Below, in pieces: positions 1 through 6,611 of a stretch of DNA of 11,278 nucleotides. Within the stretch, counting starts at the first letter, position 1; the number at the start of each line of letters is the position of its first letter. A program made the position numbers and the translations under genes. The stretch covers positions 182,499 through 193,776 of the forward strand of contig MU631388.1 of NCBI GenBank assembly GCA_026770615.1, written 5' to 3'. Origin of the DNA: Pavlovales sp. CCMP2436 (lineage: Eukaryota > Haptophyta > Pavlovophyceae > Pavlovales). Under the pieces are notes generated by a model. It searched no databases, had not been told where the DNA came from, and saw only the letters and a program-made list of their open reading frames with translations.

Positions 1-470
1 AACAAACTTAAAGATTCGATTATGTTCTCATCCTCGAGAAATTTCAGTGGTTGCGCGAGAGAAAAAATACATGGGGGGTGGAGAGGGGGATTGGAAGTGG
101 GGGGGGTGGAGGTTGTCAGTCCGGTTCGGTTTCTTTTTAATAGTACCTACGTCTGCTCTTGCTCCCTCGTGCAGGCAAGAATATGCTACGATGCTATTAA
201 TTATAAATTACTGGTGGGGGTTCAAGCTGGCGTCTAACTGTCCTGAAAGCTGTGCTGGTCTGAGCGCTGCGTCGCCCATTGTCTGCTGCTTAAGGATACA
301 GTTTATCCAATGATACTGTTATGTATTTCCCTGTACACGCTGTTAGCCTAGAACCTTCCCCGAGTACACGGACAGCGTCATCATCCCCTCGTCGTCATCT
401 AAGAATCGCCCTCCCCCTCCCCCCCCCTCCTCCCCCCCACCCACACACACACACATGTGTGTGTGTGCAG
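1..470. other. Upstream non-coding stretch with simple repeats
   Basis: I see no convincing gene here. The short open frames have mixed, AT-leaning codons and low-complexity translations. The stretch has a G-rich purine tract near 75-113, a C-rich tract near 411-440 and a short CA-then-GT run at 441-468. That run ends in TGTGCAG, which I read as the 3' splice site of the first supported exon. An ATG at 321 is in frame with that exon and open through the repeats. The peptide between them is proline- and His/Thr-rich low complexity, so I do not adopt it as the start. The region may be 5' UTR or intron of the next gene. Confidence 0.5.
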
Positions 471-1498
471 GAAAGTGCAGGCTACTCGCGCACAGCCGAG
501 CAGGCGGCCGGTGGCGGCGGACCGGCTGCCTTTCACCCAGGTTTTTTTTTTTTCTCTCTTTTTTTTTACTATGGCTTACTTATAGAAAAGTGGGGCAGCA
601 GACGGTAGGTGGCAGGCAGTCAGAGCAGACTTCGAGCGTTTGGGACCGGCTGCCTCTGACCCGGGTATTTATTTTCAACTACGACTTTTTCTTCTTTTTC
701 TGATTTCTTTTCTTATTCTTATTCTTTCGGTCACATTTCGGTCACAACAGCCGCCAGCCGTATCGACGGCATGGCAGTCGGCTCAGTCGCCGCCGGTGCG
801 CGCGCGCTGCGCACTGCCGCCGACGGTGGCAAGGGTGGGGCGGAGGGGGGGTCGCCCGCGCTGCGCGGACTGCGCGGACCGCTCAACGCGCCGAGCACGG
901 TGGTCGACTCCGCTGGCGGCGATGTGCGCGCAATAACAACAATAATAAGAATAATAATAAGAAAATATAAAGACAGCAAAAATAATAATTATTATTATAT
1001 TGACAAAAAAAATAACATAATAAACAATAATAATAATAATAATAAACGTACTCAGCCTCGGCCCTTGCTGCACGGGCTTACAAATCCCACGCTCGCGCAC
1101 GAGGTGCGCCCCAAATTTGCCGCGCGCACCGAGGCGTCGGACGGCGCGGCGGTGCGCGCGCAGGCCATGGGGGAGGGCTTGCGTCACTCGGTGCTTAAAG
1201 TACAGCAGTAAGTTTTTTTTTTTTTTTTGAATGCGTCACTCGGTGCTTAAAGTACAGCACTAAGTTTTTTTTCTTTTTTCTTTCTTTTGTTGTTGAATAT
1301 GTCACTCGATGCTGAAAGTGCAGCAGTCAGTTTTTTTCCAATTCTTTTTGAATGCGTAACTGTTAGAATACTCATTATTTTCGTCGGTATGAATGAACAC
1401 AATAATAATCATAATTCTCATCAAATAGCGACAACCCGTGGGCGACCGAACTGCTCGCGATGGAGGCGGCGTGCGGCGAGGGCATGCTCGAGCGTGAG
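471..1498 (+). CDS. N-terminal exons of the fusion gene (471-540, 751-923, 1056-1207, 1429-1498), function unknown
   Basis: These pieces are GC-rich and open, and their splice phases close without adjustment. Exon 471-540 leaves one base that joins CC at 751. Exon 1056-1207 leaves CA that joins C at 1429. The others are phase 0. The product is Ala/Gly-rich first, then a more protein-like stretch around 'PLLHGLTNPTLAHEVRPKF', 'GLRHSVLKVQ' and 'DNPWATELLAMEAACG', probably helical. I do not recognise the family. The donor ends of exons 471-540, 1056-1207 and 1429-1498 are each copied again inside the following intron, which helps to mark them. Intron 924-1055 is a multiple of three with no stop, so it could be retained. 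An ATG at 771 may be the true start. Confidence 0.5.
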
Positions 1499-2301
1499 GT
1501 GTGTCTACTTTTATAATTTATTCTGCGCGAGTCCTCTCATCGTCGTCGTTTCATAACGAAGTCACTTTCGCAAGTGAATCCGCCGTTCCAGCAGGCCTCC
1601 AGCTGCGCCTGTGCTTCTTGACCACCACTGAAAAATCATGATGACTTTGTGGGCATGCTTGAGCGTGAGGTGTGTATTTGGGGGGGGGAAGGGGGAGGGA
1701 TTATTTTGAGGGGCGGGCGGCGAGGGCATGCTCGAGCGTGAGGTGTGTATGTTTACAAACTACTACTTCATTATAGAAAGGTGGGGCAGCAGGCATTTAG
1801 AGGCGATCTCCTAGCGTGTAGGCGCGTGGGGGAGGGGGGGGGGTTATTTTGAGGGGCGGGCGGCGAGGGCATGCCGTCTGAGCCGTCAAGGTAGTGAACC
1901 GGGTAATGATTAAAAGAACTTCATTACGAACTTAAAGTGATTCAGAATCATTACTATTTTAAACTAATTACAACGTAATAATGAATCAGGTGGGCGGCGC
2001 GCAGACTTTTGGGTTATTTAGGGCTTTTATCTAATGTATGACCCCATAAACACATTTGACCCCAAAAACCCGAATTGATGAAAACACCTCCGCCCTAATC
2101 AGTTAAAATAGTATATTTCTTTAATAATAGAAGGGACCTTAACAATTAAAAAATATACTAATAATGAATCAGGTGGGTGGCGCGCAGGCCGCGCGCGACG
2201 CCGAGCTCGCCGCGGAGCTTCGGGCGGCCGAGTCGAGTGCGCAGGGGCCAAACTGCGCGTTCGCTCAGGTACTTGTGTGTGTGAATGTGTGTGTGTGTGC
2301 A

Positions 2302-2333
<32 letters not shown>

Positions 2334-5300
2334 ACTGCGTGTATTTGTGTGATTGTGAAGAAAAAAAAGAAGAAAAAAAAGTGAGTCGAGCGCGCAGGGG
2401 CCCGACTGCGCGTTTGCTCCGGTATTTTTTTCATTTTTTCATTTTTGCGAGTGTGTGTGTATGTTGTGTGTGTGTCTGTGTGTCTGACTGTGTGTGTGTG
2501 TGTGAATGTGTGTGTGTGCATGTGTGTGTGTGCATGTGTGTGTGTGTGTGTGTGACTGTGTGTATTTGTGTGTGTGTGGAAAAATTATAAAAATAATAAT
2601 GAGAATGCGTCGAGCGCGCGAGCGTTTGCTCAGGAACTCGTGTGTTTAGAGTGTGTGTAGAGTGTGTGTGTGTGCGTATATATATGTACATACATATGTA
2701 TATTATATTTTTACCCGCGCACTTTTTTCTTCTTTTTTTTCTCCCTGGGTAACCGCTTCGTGCTTGCATCTTTGCCTGTGACTGATAGGCCGAAGACGAC
2801 GACGACGACGACGCAGATGCGCGGGCGTGCCTTTCGCTCCACCAGCCGTGGGCGTCACTATGCGTCGCAAACATCAAACAGTTCGAGGTGAGCCTGTTGT
2901 GTGAGGCAAAAGCTGCTTGCAGCGTAGCCCCCTTTGCGCCGCCTCTTTTGAGAAAGGAATTCAAAAATAAACAGTTCGAGGTATTTTTTGTATTGATGCC
3001 CCTTCTACCGCCTGGGGCGCCGTCTCTGCGTCCAGGTGGCCTCGGTTGTCAACGTCTGGGCGTCAATCTGCCGAGCTTTAGCGTCACCTTGCGGTGATAC
3101 CAAAGCGCAGACAGAGCTTCGATAGTTTTCTTGTTCGATTCTTGGCCCGTTACGCATTTGGTTCAGTCGGTACTTGGCCCTGCACTTTGCGGTGATACAG
3201 TAACAACCGGACAGCACTTGACACCACCCGAACCTCGCGTCCCCTCTGAACCCGACTTCTTACGTCCCCGTCCCATTTGAACCCGGCTTCTTACGTCCCC
3301 TCTGAACCCGGCTTCTCGCGTCCCCTCTAAACCCGGCTTCTTGCGGCCCCTCTGAACCCGGTCTCCGCGTCTCCTCTTGCACAGGGCCGCGGCTGGCCGA
3401 CGCGCCACCGCGGATACTTGTGGATCGCAGCGACTGCGCGCAAGCCGCTCGATGAGGTAAAAAAAAAAAACGCCCATAAACACACACACGCGCGCGCGTG
3501 CGTGCACGCACATACGCACGCACGCACGCACACTCACGCTCACACGCGCGCGCGCGGACGCACGCACGCACGCACGCACGTATACACGTATACACGCACG
3601 CACACACCGTCATACAACCCCCCCCCCCCCCCCCCCACCTGACGCGCGCGCCTCTGCAGGAGATCGCCGCCGTCGAGGCGCAGTACTGCGCGCTCGCAGC
3701 CGCGCGCGGCGAGCCACCGCCGCCGCTGCCGACGAGCTACCCGCCCGCAGCCCTGCTCGGGCGCGTGAAACTGATGGAGTGCCTCGTTAGCGCCGAGTAC
3801 CTCGCGAGGTTCCCGGAGGACTGCACGCGCGAGGAGAACTCGTCGCCGTTCCTCTTCGCGCTGCAGAGAGCAAGGGCGCTCGTCGTGCCGCTCCGCCACT
3901 CGGGCGCGCAGAAGATCTACAACCTCGACTCGCGCGTCGCCGCAGACGCACGCGCAGCGCTGCTGCCCGCAGGCCAGGTGTGTGTGTGTGTGTGGGTGGG
4001 GGGGATGTGTGTGTGCGCGCACTGTTGCCCGCGGGCCAGGCGTGTAACTATCTACCAGTACGTTCATCCCCTGACAGGTCTCCACCGGACCCAAGTGTTG
4101 AGAAAGCACTTGAGTCAAGAGACCTTTGAAGAGCACACGGATACCGTCCCCACCACTGCCTCGCCGCCTAGGCCATTTATTTTATTTTATTTTTTTACGC
4201 CTGCTTCCACCTCACAGATGCCAGCAGCGCGCGACTCCAGTGGCATGCCCGTGAATTGTGCGCGCTTGCCACGTGGGGCGTGCGCCGCCGCAACCGCCGC
4301 CGCAGCCGCTGACGCAGTAGCCGTAGGCGGTGGCTCTTTGACCGCTGACGCAGTTTGTGGGACAGCAATGGTCGTGGACGCGGACGTGGACAGCAATGGC
4401 TGCCGCTTCGACCTGCTCCCGCCCGACGCGTCCTCGCCCCGCTCTCGCCAGGGGAGTACCCCTCGCGTGCCAGCTCACCTCGCCCTCGCGTACAACAGCG
4501 CCACCGTGCTGGCCAACGGGGTGGTTCTACTGCAAGGCGCTCTCAGCCTCGACGCGCAGAACGAGCTTGTCGCGCTCTGCCGCACGACCGGTGTGGGCGC
4601 GGCGGGCTTTGCGACGCCGCGGCCCGGACACGGGGAGGCGGACGGGGGGGGGCGGCTGCGGCTGCGGATGTTTTGCTACGGCGCGCACTGGGACGCGACG
4701 ACTGGCAAGTACCTCGGGGGGCGGCCGGGGGGGCCGCACTGCCCGCCGATTCCGGACGAGCTGTGGGCGCTCGTGGCAGATTCGGCCGGTATTATTATTG
4801 TTATAGTTATTACTGTTTTTCGTGTGGTTGTTGCTCTGATTGATTGCTCTTATTTCTTCTCCTTCTTCTTCCTCTTCTAATTCATAATGTTATTCTTCTT
4901 GTTCTTGTTCTTCTTCTTCTTCCTCTTCTTCTTGTTCTTCTTGTTCTTCTTGCTGTTATTATTGCTCTTATTCATGATGATATACAAATACGTAACAAGG
5001 CGAGGCGACGCGCTTGTCCAGCGGAGTAATTCCAGGCGGCGTCTCGCCCGGGGTGTGCCTGGTGAACCACTATTCAGCGACGGGCAGGCTGGCGTACCAC
5101 CAGGACAACTCCGAGTCGGCCGAGCGGCTGCGCACCGGCTCGCCCGTCGTGTCGGTCTCCGTGGGGGACGCGGCCGACTTCGCCTTTTGCGACACGCACC
5201 CTGAGCGCGCGCCGCCCGGCGCGCCCAAGCCGCAAGTCGTCCGGCTGCAGTCGGGCGACGTGCTCGTCTTCGGCGGGGCGGCGCGCCTCTGCTTCCACTC

Positions 5301-5385
5301 GCTGCTCAAGGTGCACCGCGGCGAGCGCCCGCCGGGACTGCGCATGGCGGCCGGCCGGCTCAACCTGACCTTCCGCGAGCTCTGA
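471..5385 (+). CDS. ASCH-AlkB fusion protein: TRIP4-like ASCH domain plus AlkB-type 2OG-Fe(II) dioxygenase, 10 inferred exons
   Basis: Inferred exons are 471-540, 751-923, 1056-1207, 1429-1498, 2188-2268, 2789-2887, 3385-3456, 3660-3977, 4218-4788 and 5000-5385. All introns are GT-AG and all phases agree. From the ATG at 771 the joined product is 633 residues; from exon 471 it is 663, but the true start is unknown. Roughly residues 1-150 are Ala/Gly/Glu-rich and unrecognised. A run of six Asp (155-160) precedes the ASCH domain (about 165-312), and AlkB fills about 400-633. ASCH domains bind nucleic acid; AlkB enzymes oxidatively demethylate nucleic acids using Fe(II) and 2-oxoglutarate. A nuclear repair or RNA/DNA demethylation role is therefore inferred. 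The substrate cannot be read from sequence. The C-terminal catalytic half is closest in style to plant and ALKBH1-like AlkB proteins. The domain calls are firm; exons upstream of 2789 are moderate. Confidence 0.8.
520..666 (+). repeat. Two copies of an exon-end/donor junction in intron 541-750
   Basis: The last ~21 bases of exon 471-540 (gaccggctgcct...ccag) with the following GT reappear at 644-666, with a few substitutions. The second copy also keeps a GT (665-666). Between them lie a poly-T run and a 24-base segment shared with another intron. Confidence 0.7.
580..603 (+). repeat. Dispersed intronic repeat, copy 1
   Basis: The segment beginning ttatagaaaa and continuing gtggggcagcag recurs at 1771-1793 in a different intron of the same gene, differing at about two positions. 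It is not simple sequence, so chance is unlikely. Confidence 0.7.
930..1050 (+). repeat. AAT-rich low-complexity core of intron 924-1055
   Basis: The intron is dominated by AAT/ATA triplets, including about seven AAT in a row near 1026-1045. It is 132 nt with no stop in the reading frame. Unlike most of its neighbours it has no copy of the exon end, and it lacks a clear pyrimidine tract. Confidence 0.6.
1181..1361 (+). repeat. Tandem copies of exon end plus splice donor in intron 1208-1428
   Basis: The unit gcgtcactcggtgcttaaag plus tacagca and a donor followed by poly-T occurs at 1181, 1233 and about 1299, with a fragment at 1350-1361. The donor is GTAAGT in copy 1, CTAAGT in copy 2 (GT lost) and GTCAGT in copy 3. 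Spacing is about 52-67 bp. Copy 1 is the exon junction itself. Confidence 0.85.
1474..1875 (+). repeat. Four copies of exon end plus donor in intron 1499-2187
   Basis: The coding end ggcatgctcgagcgtgag with its GTGTGT donor at 1474-1503 is repeated at 1651-1675 and 1719-1748, and is cut short at 1861-1875. The last two copies share a longer unit that starts with a G-rich run and ttattttgaggggcgggcgg. Copies 2 and 3 keep a potentially usable GAG|GTGTGT. Confidence 0.85.
1771..1793 (+). repeat. Dispersed intronic repeat, copy 2
   Basis: This is the partner of the 580-603 copy, lying inside intron 1499-2187 just after the third copy of that intron's donor unit. It may mark a shared ancestral repeat that also carried the G-rich DNA around it. 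Confidence 0.7.
1976..2187 (+). repeat. Duplicated splice acceptor ahead of exon 2188-2268
   Basis: A 29-base block starting taataatgaatcagg and ending GCGCGCAG lies at 1976-2004 and again at 2159-2187, with one difference. The second copy is the acceptor used in my model. After the first copy the sequence is AT-rich and not coding-like, so it looks like a decoy acceptor. The 150 bp between them is AT-rich with no gene. Confidence 0.8.
2188..2268 (+). CDS. Short Ala/Glu-rich exon upstream of the ASCH domain
   Basis: This 27-codon exon lies between a GCGCGCAG acceptor and a CAG|GTACTT donor and is phase 0 at both ends. It encodes a charged helical segment starting AARDAELAAELRAAE. Third positions are nearly all G or C, unlike the AT- and GT-rich flanks. 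Its acceptor side is duplicated 183 bp upstream and its donor side is copied twice downstream. It links the 1429-1498 exon to the acidic start of the ASCH exon. Confidence 0.55.
2230..2645 (+). repeat. Three copies of exon end plus donor, spaced by GT microsatellites, in intron 2269-2788
   Basis: The exon end gagtcgagtgcgcaggggcc and what follows up to the donor recurs at 2383-2425 and, shortened, at 2608-2645. Donors are CAG|GTACTT, CCG|GTATTT and CAG|GAACTC, so the third has lost GT. GT-rich microsatellite DNA lies at 2274-2356, 2451-2578 and 2640-2680. The rest of the intron is AT- or T-rich up to the acceptor. Confidence 0.85.
2789..3977 (+). CDS. ASCH domain exons of the fusion gene (exons 2789-2887, 3385-3456, 3660-3977)
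   Basis: The first exon ends in CLSLHQPWASL...IKQFE, the hallmark opening of the TRIP4/ASC-1 ASCH domain. The second gives GRGWPTRHRGYLWIAATARK, matching the family's 'EGRSW..HRGRLWI.A..K' segment. The third supplies an 'EIAAVEAQY' helix, 'YPPAALLGRVKLMECL', 'SSPFLFAL' and 'IYNLDSRVAADAR', all in TRIP4 order. Each join is phase 0. ASCH is a small beta-barrel related to PUA that binds nucleic acid. In animals, TRIP4 carries it as a subunit of the ASC-1 complex with the helicase ASCC3. The C2HC5 zinc finger that precedes ASCH in TRIP4 is not visible upstream, so this is not a plain TRIP4 orthologue. Acceptor 2787-2788 was preferred for the first exon because it keeps the acidic run and an open frame; the CAG ending at 2815 is an alternative. 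Confidence 0.88.
2795..2812 (+). repeat. (GAC)6 coding repeat, poly-Asp
   Basis: Six GAC codons give a poly-Asp run just before the ASCH domain. Triplet repeats like this are length-variable. The acidic run is compatible with a flexible linker. Confidence 0.7.
2876..2980 (+). repeat. In-frame duplicated donor (KQFE|GT) of intron 2888-3384
   Basis: The bases aaacagttcgag followed by GT occur at 2876-2887 and 2969-2980, exactly 93 bp apart. The frame between them is open, so either donor gives the same downstream phase. Use of the second would insert 31 residues. The first joins directly to the ASCH consensus, so I prefer it. Confidence 0.8.
3237..3384 (+). repeat. ~25-bp minisatellite ending in the splice acceptor of exon 3385-3456
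   Basis: About five degenerate copies of a cgtcccctctgaacccggct-type unit run up to the exon. The last, truncated copy is cgtctcctcttgcacag, which is the pyrimidine tract and AG of the acceptor. The repeat is C/T-rich on the coding strand, so the whole array could act as an extended polypyrimidine tract. The antisense frames read as Arg/Gly/Lys repeats and are not genes. Confidence 0.8.
3479..3637 (+). repeat. CA / CGCACG microsatellite and poly-C in intron 3457-3659
   Basis: The intron is nearly all alternating CA, CGCACG and ACGT-type repeats, followed by a run of about 20 C before the CCTCTGCAG acceptor. Alternating purine-pyrimidine DNA of this sort can form Z-DNA. No copy of the exon end is present here. 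Confidence 0.85.
3955..4046 (+). repeat. Duplicated exon end plus donor in intron 3978-4217
   Basis: The exon end gctgctgcccgcaggccag with GTGTGT is repeated at about 4017-4046, where the donor reads CAG|GCGTGT (GT to GC). A GT/G-rich run separates the copies. The 240-nt intron has no stop in frame. Confidence 0.8.
4218..5385 (+). CDS. AlkB-like 2-oxoglutarate/Fe(II) dioxygenase exons of the fusion gene (4218-4788, 5000-5385)
   Basis: After an Ala/Gly-rich linker the frame reads 'LALAYNSATVLANGVVLLQG' and then 'RMFCYGAHWDATTGKY' and 'PPIPDELWALV', the nucleotide-recognition part of ALKBH1-type proteins. A phase-1 intron (4789-4999) interrupts it. The last exon carries 'VCLVNHYSATGRL' and the metal motif H-Q-D (H codon 5098-5100, D codon 5104-5106). 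It then has 'SVGDAADF', 'LQSGDVLVFGG', the distal His in CFHSL (5296-5298) and RLNLTFR with both arginines (5356 and 5374). All Fe(II) and 2OG ligands are present, so an active oxygenase is expected. The stop follows three codons after the last Arg, the normal end for the family. The linker before it (near 4280-4350) is Ala-rich and of low complexity. Confidence 0.92.
4845..4976 (+). repeat. TTC/CTT pyrimidine-rich run in intron 4789-4999
   Basis: The intron between the two AlkB exons is dominated by TTCTTC/TTGTTC-type pyrimidine triplets, a long natural polypyrimidine tract. The leftover G before GTATTA joins GC after CAAG at 4999 and restores the AlkB frame. No donor copy is seen. Confidence 0.75.
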
Positions 5386-6611
5386 GCAGATGATAGCTAC
5401 TGCTAGCGCTAAAAATTATTGAATTGGCCACTTTTGGACATATCGGGTCCCGGGTGAGCTATAGAAGGTCGGGGGAGGCGCTTGATGGCCTGCGGGATAG
5501 CTAGGGGTGTTGTTGACGTGCAATTAGAAGCCTGGCCTATATTTGAGCAAGACCCCGGCCCGTCGCTACAACTCATGCCAAGTGCTGTAGAGAGGTAATA
5601 AAACGAGACCTATTATTGACCACCTGACACCAGCGCGCATCCGAATACCGGGAGTGCCCCAAGGCGGCCCGGCGGCGAGCAGGAGTGGGGGGGCACTCTC
5701 ACCCATCACCCCCTCGGCGGGGCCACGCCTTTCCGGTGTCCACCCACTCATCGATGAAGTCGTGGACGAGGTCTATGTAGCCCGGCAGGTGGCCTCCAGC
5801 TTGCTTGCGCTCGGCCACACGCGCGGCCGCCACGCTCTCGGCCAAGCACTCGGCGACCTCCGAGGAGGTTCGGCTGTGAGGCAGGCGCGCCTCGCCCGTC
5901 TTTCTCCCGAGGCATGGCTCTTCACGGTCGCTCGTTGTCTCGATTTGGCGTGGTGTGTTAAATCGTGGGTTTTTCTGAACGCCAAAATCCTCGACCACAA
6001 TTGAGCGTCTGAAATCTTACATATTGCGGCGGTACCGGCATTGGTGTGACCGCTAGGTCACAGGGAACGCTAGGATCCATCAGCGAGCTCAGTGGTCGCT
6101 CCCGTTCGTAAGCAAGAGTAAATGAGTCGAAATCACGACCAAAATCTTCGATTCGTCGCAACGCGCGACGCACTCGCACGGCTGACGAAGAGGTCGAAGA
6201 TGGACGTGCTCTAGCTTGCCTGACGCGCTTCGATGCGGGCTATCCGGCGCTCCAATTTCCGTCGAGAAACTCCAGGCCGTTCAAGCGTGAGACACAGACA
6301 CGCGCAAATGGCCACTAATAGGGGCGGCCAATAATAGGGGTTTAGACGTCAGTCACCCACTGACTCTGCCATTCATTTTGCGACGTATGTCACGCGGTTT
6401 ACAGTAAACCTGACTTTGCGTGACTTTGTCAACTTTATTCCCGTGCACAGCATCTAGCGCTATACGTAATTGTCATATGGTGATTAGCTTCAGTGCCAGT
6501 ATGCTGATGAAGTCGAAAACAGTTCTAGCTTTATGAAGTCGCGGCATATAATAAGAGCGCGCTGCAATGCTGACGAGACCGCGCAGCCACGCCGCGCCAA
6601 CGTGAACAGCG
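5386..6611. other. Intergenic region between convergent genes, with unrecognised coding-like minus-strand stretch
   Basis: This separates the 3' ends of the AlkB fusion and the fibrillin gene. Most of it has balanced composition and no repeat expansions. Between about 5700 and 6290 the minus strand has protein-like frames (entered separately). A perfect 15-base palindrome (ggtttac a gtaaacc) sits at 6396-6410. I see no clear poly(A) signal or RNA gene. Confidence 0.5.
5699..5998 (-). pseudogene. Unrecognised coding-like frame, possible exon or gene remnant
   Basis: The minus-strand frame is open for 99 codons. In its second half (about 5880 down to 5710) third positions are mostly C or G, like the real genes here. 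That part reads SSEVAECLAESVAAARVAER and later GYIDLVHDFIDEWVDTG, which looks like true protein, probably helical. I do not recognise the family. The upstream half has mixed codons. Another minus frame (6179-5958) ends over it and has a similar EDFG start, so a small duplication or a two-exon remnant is possible. It may be a transposon-derived or broken gene. Confidence 0.35.

Noticed and set aside
1181..1361. Possible CRISPR array
   Set aside because: The window is eukaryotic and intron-bearing, the spacers are simple repeats, and the unit is the exon end itself.
471..1498. TRIP4 C2HC5 zinc finger upstream of ASCH
   Set aside because: I looked for the Cys/His pattern in all plus frames of the inferred exons; it is not present, so the gene was not named TRIP4.
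2099..2964. Long His/Thr- and Cys/Val-rich frames on both strands
   Set aside because: These read GT/CA microsatellites within intron 2269-2788 and have no non-repetitive core.
3163..3613. Minus-strand frames giving Arg/Gly/Lys and Cys/Val/Arg-rich proteins
   Set aside because: They are translations of the antisense of the minisatellite and the CA/CGCACG run in two introns; all three frames are open for the same compositional reason.
4355..4843. Second and third plus-strand frames over the AlkB exon
   Set aside because: They are out-of-frame shadows; only the frame with AlkB motifs is kept.
6396..6410. Perfect 15-base palindrome as an operator or terminator
   Set aside because: It is a single short palindrome in eukaryotic intergenic DNA, with no gene close enough to assign a function.
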